Shown: positions 23,872 to 32,926 of the stretch, in pieces
Layout: the number at the start of each line of letters is the position of its first letter
How positions within the stretch are numbered: the stretch's first letter is position 1
Position numbers and translations under genes: made by a program
Notes under the pieces: model-generated
What the model was told of the DNA's origin: nothing
Seen by the model: only the letters and a program-made list of their open reading frames with translations
Databases searched by the model: none
Source: Bifiguratus adelaidae
Lineage: Eukaryota > Mucoromycota > Endogonomycetes > Endogonales
Direction of reading: 5' to 3'
Length of the DNA: 45,742 nt
NCBI GenBank assembly: GCA_002261195.1
Contig: MVBO01000117.1
Location: 1 to 45,742 of the forward strand

Positions 23872-24647
23872 ATGAACCCAGAGAAGCTCGCCAAGTTGCA
23901 GTCGTCTGTGCGTATCGGAGGCAAGGGTAAGTCTTTGTTACTTGGATGCTCCACGTCTGGGCTAGGTCGCTTCTTGCTGCATAGTCTGCGTGGAGATCTG
24001 CCCAGAATTCAGGTAGTAGATCTGATCGCGTTCATCGACCTGCAGGTACTCCTCGTCGTAAGATGAAGAAGGTCACCAAGGCGACTGCCACGGATGACAA
24101 GAAGCTTCAAGCTGCTTTGCAAAAACTTCACGTTAACCCCGTAGCTGGTGAGTGCCAAACGCAGAATCGGGTCGTTCCTGGCACCTGCTAATGCGTTCGA
24201 TGCAGGTGTTGAGGAAGTCAACATGTTTAAGGAGGACGGCAACGTCATTCACTTTAGCAACCCTCGTGGTAAGTCATGTCCTTCCAAAGGTTCGAATATG
24301 CGGTATTCAGCAGTCTCTAGTCCAAGCTGCCGCTGGCTCCAACACCTTTGCCATCTACGGCCGTTCTGAGGAAAAGGATCTCACTGAGCTCCGTAAGTGT
24401 TAAGCGCCATTGAATCTTACTTAGATGCTCATCATCCATGCTTTCAGTTCCCGGCATCTTGGCCCAAATGGGTCCTGAATCTCTTGCCTCCCTGCAAAAA
24501 TTGGCGGAAGCCTACCAAAACGCTGCGGCCGCTCAAGGTGGTGCTAACGCTGAGAATGATGATGACGAAGTCCCCGAACTTGTTGAGAATTTTGAAGCTG
24601 TCTCCACCGAAGATACCGACAAGGGGAAGGGAAAAGAGGTTGAATAA
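23872..24647 (+). CDS. EGD1: Nascent polypeptide-associated complex subunit beta (BTF3/Egd1)
   Basis: NAC-beta docks the alpha/beta dimer on the ribosome exit tunnel and guides nascent chains. Five exons (23872-23926, 24046-24147, 24206-24268, 24321-24392, 24448-24647) sum to 492 nt, 163 aa. Signatures: [19 protein letters not shown], then TPRRKMKK (ribosome-binding basic patch RRK-x-KK), NAC domain at about 35-100 ([40 protein letters not shown]), and [14 protein letters not shown]. The tail is acidic ([14 protein letters not shown]). The third intron must end at the TCTCTAG acceptor (24320), not the nearer CAG, to keep NPRVQ. Confidence 0.95.
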
Positions 24648-24851
24648 GTCTCACATGTATAGAGTAGATTTGTCTCTCGAGTCTCACTCCATGCCGTTTC
24701 CTGCTGTTTTGTACATTCAACAACTTGGTTTGCTCAGGGGAAGCCGTGAACCGTACAAAAAGTTATAGTTTCACATCAATGCTCTTTTCTGCCGGGAAGA
24801 CCCTCGCTCTTATATTTTACACTGCAGAGACAAACATCGCCGAGAAACACA

Positions 24852-26252
24852 TCATTCGTCGTCACTCAAATCGTCTACCTCTTCCTCCAAAAACAGTTCA
24901 CTGTTCACGGCAACTGGCTCTTGACCATCCGCGTGTTCATTGAGCGACATGTCTTGCACACCGTTGGCGACGCCATTGGCCTGGTTGGCCGATTCCTCCT
25001 CGTCATCCTGGCGGTGATAAGCCGAAAGATCAAAGACATCATCGCCCTCATCGTATTCGTCTTTGCCATCATTGGCCCAGTCGGGATTGAACTCAAAGAG
25101 ATCTTTGCCAGACATGCCGGCGGATTTACCAGCCTTCCATTGACTTTCTTTGGCTTTCCGCTTGACCTCTTCAGCAGCGTCTTGTTTCGCCAGTCTATTC
25201 TTCTTCCATTCGGCAAATGTTTCGGCAGTGACGGGGGTTAGGTCCTTGCCAAGTTTATGTCGCTTGAAGAGCAGTGTGAATAGTTATCCCTATTATCAAG
25301 TCCTAGACGCTCACCTCAGTCTCCAAGAAATCTTCTAAGCTGATTTCATCCTTTTCTTCCTTCTTTTGTTTCGATTTTAGTACAAAGCCAGGAGGAAGAG
25401 CGTGTCGATATTTGCAATCCTTGCCTCCATTCGGACATTCCCAAAACCATCCATACAATCTGAAAGACGCGTTAGTCTTGCGTTCGTGGCCCTTGCAGAG
25501 ATGAAACACGTACCCACTTTCCACAGCTTCGAGAAAGAATTTGCAAACAATGTCTGTGGTGGTCTTGGGATTGCCATCCTTGCTAAGGACGACTTGTTCT
25601 AATTTCTTTTGGTCCCACTGGTCCATGGTATCTAAATCCACAATGCCAATGCCCGATCAGAATGGATCGACGTCCAATGCCACTCCTATGTTGGCCAACC
25701 TACCATTCTTCTTCTCCTCTTGTCTTGCATCGGTGTACAAGTCAATCTTCGCCGCCTTTCGCTCTACCTTGGTGTCATGAGAGAACCTTTAAGTCCTTGG
25801 TTAGGACCATGTTTGTCGAGACTTTCCATCACTTACTTGCACTTCGATCCCTTCTCGCAGTGCCCAGCCTTGAAGTACTGACAGAGCACTGTTTTAGGGT
25901 CAGTACCAAAAGGCACCTTTTGAGCCACTTGAACGGGCTTGAACAGTTCGGCGATCTCTTGCTGCTTCTTTTGTTCTTGGGCCTTTTTGGCTTCGGCCAC
26001 TTCCTTGGCCTTAGCCTTTTCAATCTACATACGCAAACGGTGAGCTCATGCCCTTGCATTCGACCTCATGGCCGCAAGACCTACCGCTGCTTTACTGTTG
26101 GCACCCTGAGCTTGCGCTTGCACTTGTTGCACATATCGATTGACCTTGGCCGACTTGTTCTTGTTCTTTAGTCCAAAGGTCTTGTCCTCGGCTGCCTTTG
26201 CCTTGGACTTGGCTTCAGCTTTGGTTTGCCCTCCCCCCTTCTTCGGCGGCAT
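24852..26252 (-). CDS. TMA46: Translation-machinery-associated CCCH zinc finger protein Tma46 (ZC3H15/DFRP1)
   Basis: Partner and stabiliser of the ribosome-associated GTPase Rbg1/DRG1. Six exons (26252-26085, 26024-25837, 25786-25704, 25631-25514, 25459-25315, 25262-24852) give 370 aa. [20 protein letters not shown] starts the protein, followed by a Lys/Glu coiled coil. CCCH finger 1 is C104-x7-C112-x5-C118-x3-H122 ([20 protein letters not shown]). Finger 2 spans C176, C194, C201, H205 ([11 protein letters not shown]...[13 protein letters not shown]), the atypical spacing of this family. DFRP-type segments [12 protein letters not shown] and FAEWKKNRL follow; the tail is acidic. Divergent from the racemase gene, starts 57 bp apart. 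Confidence 0.94.
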
Positions 26253-26309
26253 GGTGAAAGGGAAATACGGGTGGCTTAGACATCTTCAGACGGCTTTAGA
26301 GCGCGCGAG

Positions 26310-27085
26310 ATGCCTTTCCGTGTGCTAGTGTTCAATCCCAACACAAGTGCGGCCATGACGGCTAGCATACAAACTTCTGCGCAGCAGGTGGTAGAAGCTA
26401 TGCCCAACGTGTCTATTGAGGTGCAGTGTGCCGATCGAGGGGTATCGTCGGTGGAAGGTGCCTTTAACGATATGGTGTCGACCTATTGGACCTTGGACAA
26501 GGTATGCCTCAAGTAGCAGAGTTTGACGCCATAGTCATTGCTTGCTACAGTGACCATGGATCCATCAAGGCGCTTCGAGAATATACGAAAAAGCCAGTAA
26601 TGGGTATTTTGGAGGCATCGGTCGCGCACGCTTTGCCGTTGGGTCACTCCTTTTCTATCCTGACGGATTCAAGGCACTGGCAGCCCTGGTTGGAAGAAGC
26701 GGTGCATGCCTTAGGATGTACAGATCGGCTGGCCAGTGTTAGACATGCCGGTATAACGGCTTTGGACACGGTAACGCTGACCCCGGAGCACGTTGCGCAA
26801 CGGCTGATAGACATTGGACGCCAAGCAATTGAGCAAGACCATGCAGAGGTCCTCTGTCTTGGATGCGCGGGCATGGCGAACCTTCAATCGGTTATAGCCG
26901 CAGAACTCGGGGTTCCTGTGATTGATGGCGTACGCGCGGCTATTGTTCAGGTGGCCGGCCTCCTGTTCACAGGCATGTCTACCAGTTCCATTGGCAAATA
27001 TACCTCATTGCCACCGCGATCTCATGAGTGTCATGTTCCCGAGAAGGGCATCAGTTTTGCTTATGCGTCTACACCCGAACCATAG
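26310..27085 (+). CDS. DCG1: Asp/Glu/hydantoin racemase family protein (Dcg1-like), frame break inside
   Basis: Family members racemise amino acids or hydantoins; yeast Dcg1 is nitrogen-regulated and linked to allantoin metabolism. The N-terminal frame (26310-26516; RVLVFNPNTSAAMTASI...STYWTLDK) and the C-terminal frame (from about 26,486 to 27085; EFDAIVIACYSDHGSIKALR...LGCAGM) are in different frames. Both catalytic cysteines are present (ACYSDH, CLGCAGM). Two readings: a one-base frameshift near 26,500-26,512 (error, or a broken gene), or a 59-nt intron 26458-26516 with a weak GTGCCT donor, which gives 238 aa but deletes a segment that looks conserved (GAFNDMVSTYW). I favour a frameshift. 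The start ATG is 57 bp from TMA46's. Confidence 0.75.
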
Positions 27086-27156
27086 ATGATGATGCCGGTA
27101 TATATTGTACATGTTTCTCGGGGTAAAACTAATATATCCTACAGTCTGTAGAATGG

Positions 27157-28688
27157 TCATACGGTAATGCGTAGTCCTTCCATGGTACTATCCAATGCTT
27201 CATGGAGCTTGGACTCTTCTTGTCTGTTCCATTCCCGGGTATCTTCACCCGTCTGCTCATCGGAGAACAAGGTGGCGGAGGTGTTGTGGGATGCGTCAGG
27301 TATCGGACTATCCTCAAACACGTAGCTGTTCTCTAGCTGCCCATCCTTGTCCTCCTCGCCCTCTTCTCTACTCGCTTCTCGATCGTCGTCATCTTGCTCT
27401 GGATTGCCGCGTCGACCCCGGTCCCCGAGGGGTGTATTCCGGCGCAAGGGCGTCTCCTCAACGGCCTCACTCACGATGCCTCCAATGGCTCCGACCATGT
27501 CCACCCGCAAAAAGGGATCTCTCAAGAAAGATGTGTGATTGGCTACGCGCTCGGAAGCCGTCTCTGACGATTCGTAAGGTCTGGGCGTGGAGTGACCACT
27601 ACTGTTGGCTTGTGTACCGAGTCCTTGCGCTGCTGTGGTGACAGTGAATACCTCTGCTGTTTCATCAGAGGTCTCTACGGCCGAAAATGGATCTTCCACC
27701 TGATCAATCATCTATGGCAAATAACACTGATCAACCATGGCCTCGTTTCTCCGATAAAGCTCGCTCTCATTTTACCTGTTCCAGAATGGGATCTGCCAGA
27801 CCTTTACGCGCAATGCGTTCGCACACCTCCACTTGCGCCCTCACGATGCTCGCTGCCTTGTCCAAGATGAGATTGAAGTTCCTCTGCTCCGTATCGAGCA
27901 TATGTCTGTAATAACTGTTCTTGACGTTTTCCAATTCGTCCACCTGTCTCGTCAAATCGGCCAAGGCTTGTCTAAACTGACTTAAATCTGCACAAGTGTC
28001 AACATGGAGGTCAATCTTGCATTGCCTTCTCTCTTGCGCCTACCTCGTTGGCCTTTCCGTCCACTCATGACATTTCTCGACTCAGTTTCCTTGATTTGAT
28101 CGCTCATGTCCCGCAATGCCTTTTCATAGTTTTCTTCGCTTTGCTAAGGATGCGCCCATCAGTCATGCGGTCATTGTTCAGCAGTTTGTAACCTACCAGG
28201 ATAGTGGCTTTGTGATGATCCAAGTTCTCCATGAGCGGTATCTCGAAGGCCTTGTAAAAGACATCTCCCTGCCGCACCCGTCAGTCCTAGCTCCTTCCGC
28301 GTACCATACGACTCACCAAAACTTGATAATGGTTCGAAATGAGGTATTGCAACCCAGAAGCAGCATGCAAGCCTGTTCCAGCGTCAATAGCACCACGACT
28401 TTTGGCCAAACGCTCCATGGTACTCCCGAACCCCGCAGCGGCTTGCGCCAACCCCATCATCTGGTTTCGGTAGCTTTTGGCGGCCGTCAAGAGGAACTCG
28501 TAGTTTTCTATTGTTGTTCGTAACTCTTGACGTGATAGTTGAAGTGGTACATTTGGTGCTTCCGTTTCTGAAAAGTGTCGAATGGAGCTCGCTATACTGA
28601 TACGCCCAGGGGAGAGCGTTCGTCGGTGAGACGATGGAGAGTATGGCTGTGGATGCGTGTAGGGTGAGGACGAGAGGGGACGTTGCAT
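27157..28688 (-). CDS. IVY1: Ivy1-like inverse-BAR phospholipid-binding protein
   Basis: Yeast Ivy1 binds PI3P-containing vacuolar/endosomal membranes, the Rab Ypt7 and Vps33. Five exons (28688-28317, 28268-28197, 28143-28044, 27987-27776, 27711-27157) sum to 1311 nt, 436 aa. After a Ser/Pro-rich N-terminus (1-40), a helical BAR-like region spans about 45-260: LSRQELRTTIENYEFLLTAA, MMGLAQAAAGFGSTMERLAK, GLQYLISNHYQVL, GDVFYKAFEIPLMENLDHHK, LADLTRQVDELENVKNSYYR. The C-terminal 170 residues are acidic and disordered (EQDDDDREASREEGEEDKDG). Its start lies 69 bp below the stop of the next minus-strand gene. Confidence 0.85.
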
Positions 28689-28757
28689 GTCAAGAAGGGT
28701 GGCATCACACGTTCAGGAACAATGCCATTTATTCTACACGTACTATACACACGCCAA

Positions 28758-29893
28758 TCACTCGAGCGACATTTTGCTGAAACCACCACTAGCATCTTGT
28801 ATATTGACTAGACTCTCGGCACCTCGACTACCGCTACGTGCTCTAGCTGCAGCATTGGCGCTGTAGGATGTCGATGTGGTCATAGAGATGAGCGTCGGCA
28901 GGTTAGGATTGAAGATGGGGCCAAGGATGGGAGAGTGATTGACGGAAGGGGAGACGGCTCGACGTTTGAAGGTGGGAGCAAAGTAGGGGTCGAATCGATC
29001 ATCGGAGACTTAGTCGTTATGAGCATGGCTTTGCATCGGTAGTGCGCAAAACTTACTTTTCCGTTTCGTTTTCCCAGACCACCCTATGGCCGGCAAAGGT
29101 GCGGTCGGAGAAGGAGGGGCCAAATCCTGAAAAAACTAAAGAGGTAGAGTTACATCCAAGCCCCAGGCTCTCTCTCTTTTATACCTACATTCATCTCCAC
29201 TTCTGGATTCAGTTTGGAGCATTGATACTTGTCGACAGACGGAGCAATTTGTTCCATGGTCATGCGAGATCGTGTCAGCATCGACACGGGCGTATTGGGT
29301 GATGATGAGGATGAAGCGGGATAATAAAAGGTATGAGAGGGTGGTGTTGCCGGTGGTGTGCCCTTCATAGACACCTAACACGACGCCATTCAGTTTCTGT
29401 TTCGGGGTGTAAGACCAGCAAACACTTACATCGGTAGAGCCTGGATCCATGTCCATTTTGTATTCCTTGTCTCGTTCCTGCCGTAGATGACTGGTCAACT
29501 CGTGTTCATGTTTGAGCTCGTGTTCAAGTGGATGGGTTTCATCCTCCAGCTGATTCAGAATGCGTAGAAATGGCTTCGCCTTGGGCTAAAACAAGTGTCA
29601 GCCATTTTGTCCAGCAGAAGCACCGAGTGTGGCCTCACCAAGAGCGAACCTCGTCGCTGAACGGTACACCGTTCTACGGGAGGATACCGATAGGCTTCCT
29701 CGGTCGATTCCGCCTTCTTGGCCCGCAAGTTGGCCATGATGGAATGCGTTCCCATCGAGTCCATGTCTGGGTGCATGTCGTCGTTCCAACGCGGTGTGTG
29801 GTCTGTATCATCAGCGCGTAGTAGTGGTGTGAGTGGATCAGAACGAGAGCGAGTTAGCGTTGGTCGCCGTGGAAGTGTGAGATTCTGAGCCAT
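28758..29893 (-). CDS. Uncharacterised disordered Ser/Pro-rich protein
   Basis: Five exons (29893-29639, 29585-29430, 29374-29189, 29135-29057, 29008-28758) sum to 927 nt, 308 aa. Family not recognised. The sequence is low in hydrophobics and rich in Ser, Pro, Thr. Possible CDK/MAPK sites: RSRSDPLTPLL near the N-terminus, SSSSSPNTPVS, APPSPTAP, and RRAVSPSVNHSPIL. A conserved-looking core includes KPFLRILNQLEDE (about 88-100) and KRK-SDDRFDPYFAPTFKRR (about 225), with basic clusters usable as nuclear signals. The layout suggests a nuclear phospho-regulated factor, but that is inference. Its start codon is 6 bp (or 33 bp) from that of MDM31 on the other strand. Confidence 0.75.
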
Positions 29894-29899
29894 CCATGC

Positions 29900-32103
29900 A
29901 TGAAATCAAATACTGTTGCTGTTGACATGTTGCGTTTGGTCAGCCGGGTGAGGTTGACACCGACGCCTGCTTATAGGCAGAGCATGGGGACGACTCGTCG
30001 ATTGCCTCGGACAATGACAGTAAGACCGACGTATATGTCGTTGGTTCGGTTACAATACCCTATCCGCTCGCATTCCTCACTTCCACATCGACCGACCAAG
30101 GCAGAGCTTCTGGCTTCGGCCAATGGCTTCTCCTCTCGACTCAAGATTCGCGCGCAACTCCTACTTATGAAGCAAGTTCGTCCGTTTACGTTTAATGATG
30201 TATCGGCCATGTTTAGTTGGGTCTTTGTTGGACATACCGTTTGGTTACTCGTTGGTACAACGAGTTTTGTCAGTCTAGCACTCTGGAGTGCCAATACACT
30301 ACAGTTTCAAGGTGAGCCAAGTCTGAGGAATGGCACCGTGTCGGTATTGACGCGGCGGATGAGTCTAGAATGGATTGCCTATCGGGTGGGCGAGTATCTA
30401 ACATCATCGACCGGTATCAATGTTGTTTTCGAGTCGGCTATCGTTCCCAACTGGAAAGACGGCAAGATCTCGTTCAAAAATGTCTCGGTATCTCGAATGC
30501 CGCATACCATTGAACAGCGATTGAAACTTGAAAGCGAAAGCGGGGTTGAAAATTTAGATACGATGAAGACGATGGAGGAGCGACAGGCTGAAGTGGCTCA
30601 TAGTGCAGACAAGAAGGGATTCTGGCGGCGACGATGGGCCATGATGCGTTTGCGCAATCAGACAGGTGGCAAAGGGGACGAGGGATGGTTGCGGTCACTG
30701 AAGCAATACATGTGGTTTGACTTGACGATCGGGCAAGTAGATGTGACGCTCAATTTGATGCGGTGGTTGGACGGAAAGGGCCTGGTACAGGATGCCGAGG
30801 TGAAAGGCGTGCGGGGCACCATAGGTAGGCAGAGGGATGCAAGGCATGGCTTTTCATGGTACTGAACGTGACCTTGCAGATCGTAGACATATCAAATGGG
30901 ATCCAAATACGCCGTGGGATCCGGTGGCCGCGAGGACGAAATACACGCCAGGAGATTTCGAACTGGAGCAGTTCCATCTTGAGGATATGCTCGTCACCAT
31001 CTACCAACCGCAAAACTTTCGACCCTATTCCTTTGCCGTCTTCAATGCCGATCTATCCACCTTTCGGAAACAATGGGTGTTTTACGATATACTGACGGCT
31101 GATTCCATCACGGGCACGTTTGACAAGTGCCTTTTTAGCGTGCATACACCTCTTGTCGAGACGGCTTTGGTCAACAGCTCAGATGGACATGGATTTACGA
31201 CAGTAACTAATCACGAATTCGCCAACCTGAGCCCAGTCGAGCTGAAACGCGCAGGGTACAAGCGCAAGGTAAGCGCGACATATCCAGTCACCATTGCTCA
31301 TGTGGCTCATTGTGTGTAACCTTTCTAGACTCGATTACGCATTGACCATGTATCCGTCGATCATTTGAATCGGGGGGTCAGTGGACCTTTTGGATGGTTG
31401 ACTTCAGCCAACATTGACATTGCCGCCGATATTTACATCCCAATTGAAGCCACTGAAGCTAGATCATCAGAGGTTCTGCAACAGCTTGCGCGACAGGTCG
31501 TGGAACGCATCGAATTACCAGAGAGCATCGTCGTCGGAGTTGGAAAAATTGAAAACAAAATCTCTTTGCACCCATCCGCATCATCGTCTGACAAGCAACA
31601 TACAGCAACGGAAAATGAGACGCCAGCCGTCAAAAGTGAACCGAAATTCATCATGGATCTGGACATTCGCTTTAACGATGCCAAGGCTAGCGTCCCACTC
31701 TTGACCACAGACCTCACGTATCTCAACAATGCCATGATTCGACCCATTGTGGGTTACATCAACCGGGTACGCACTATCGTACCCATCAAGTCACGCATCG
31801 TGATGGATTTGGTGAGTGACGTGTTGCTGACTGATGCACCCGCTTATCATTTGATAGTCCAACTTTGATGGCTCCTGGACAGCCTATGACTCCACGCTGT
31901 TGGATCGTGTATCCGAATCCGTGGGCGTTGCCTTTGTCAATCTCACACTCGATCAAGCTGAACGCAACAAGCGATTGAAACGGGTGGGATTATGGGGCAT
32001 TCAAGAGGTGACACGCAACGTCCTCTCCGTGTACGATTACGCGCGAGGATCCCGCGGGTTTTGGCATTACTTGGGTGCAGCCAGTGGACCCATCGGCATG
32101 TGA
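29900..32103 (+). CDS. MDM31: Mitochondrial inner-membrane protein Mdm31/Mdm32
   Basis: Required for mitochondrial shape, mtDNA inheritance and lipid homeostasis in yeast. Exons 29900-30824, 30880-31268, 31329-31811 and 31858-32103 give 680 aa from the first ATG. The second ATG (29,927; MLRLVSRVRLTPTPAYRQSM) begins a typical Arg/Ser-rich mitochondrial presequence and is the likelier start. A membrane span lies at VFVGHTVWLLVGTTSFVSLA; family hallmarks are MSLEWIAYRVGEYLTSSTGI, VVFESAIVPNWKDGKISFKN, WFDLTIGQVDVTLNLMRWLD, KWDPNTPWDP, GPFGWLTSANIDIAADIYIP and a C-terminal GLWGIQEVTRNVLSVYDYAR. Starts face the unknown minus-strand gene across a very short gap. Confidence 0.94.
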
Positions 32104-32202
32104 TAATCAAACATTCACATCTGTAGACCTCTTTGTAACTTTTTTACATCCGCATTTGCAATTGTACATCCGTCCTCATAAACACGATAGAATACCATCC
32201 TC

Positions 32203-32798
32203 CTAAGTTTGCTTAAATCCCTGTCCAATACCGATAATATTGCAGAATAATGATAGATAGGTAATAAAGGCATCCATAACCAAACACGTCATCACACCCA
32301 AGTAACCCATCACTTGACGCCCATGCACGTAGGCCTGTCCAAGGACAGGAACGAGCTGTAACACGGGTTCCAGGCGGAAATGATCTTGTTGTCGAATAAT
32401 GCGGCATCCATCGCTATCGAGGGTGACCAAGACAAGCACGGGAATCAAGAGACGAAAACTCGACGGGGTGTAAAAGAACCAAAAGGGTCGAATGTGTTCG
32501 GTGGCGTGGAGAACATAGGTATTGGGTTCATCCGTTTTACCTAAGCACATCAGAACCACTTATACTACAGCTTGTCTTACTTGCCTACGAGTTCCACGGT
32601 CATTTCAATCTCCAATTGACAGCGTACCCATTGCCGGAATAAGGCCAAGATATTGTCCCGACCTTCCACGTAAAGCCATGGATGGTCTAGAACTGCGTTT
32701 GCGTCAAAAATGTCTTTGATGGTTGACGCTTGTACTGTTGGGTTCTTGGATAAACATAGCGGAACGAGTCACGCAAGGTCATTCTCTGGGTCGTTCAT
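32203..32798 (-). pseudogene. Small membrane protein, possibly NTF2/SnoaL-like fold, with in-frame TGA at codon 10
   Basis: Two exons (32798-32585, 32540-32203) joined by a GC-AG intron (32541-32584, AG|GCAAGT) keep frame and would encode 183 aa. The sequence LVPLCLSKNPTVQASTIKDI, DANAVLDHPWLYVEGRDNIL, LFRQWVRCQLEIEM then HATEHIRPFWFFYTPSSFRL suggests a SnoaL/NTF2-like domain with a late hydrophobic segment (VMGYLGVMTCLVMDAFITYL). The only in-frame ATG (32,798) is followed by TGA at 32,771-32,769, one base from CGA. No later ATG precedes the domain core. Options: nonsense mutation, sequencing error, a missed 5' exon, or readthrough. Family assignment is tentative. Confidence 0.55.
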
Positions 32799-32926
32799 GA
32801 AGAAGTGTCTGACGAAGAAAGCAGGAATGCGGGATGAGGCAAGAGCATTTCCTTTTTAGGTCGTTTGACATCTGGAACGCAACGCATGTCATACACGTGG
32901 TGGTGGTCTATATACGAGGTATCGTG

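Noticed and set aside
26501-26518. A 15-18-nt mini-intron (GTATGC...TAG/CAG) in the racemase
   Set aside because: Too short to splice and, being a multiple of three, it does not fix the frame.
32765-32775. TGA as selenocysteine
   Set aside because: Position is at the extreme N-terminus with no redox motif, no SECIS sought or expected in fungi of this kind.
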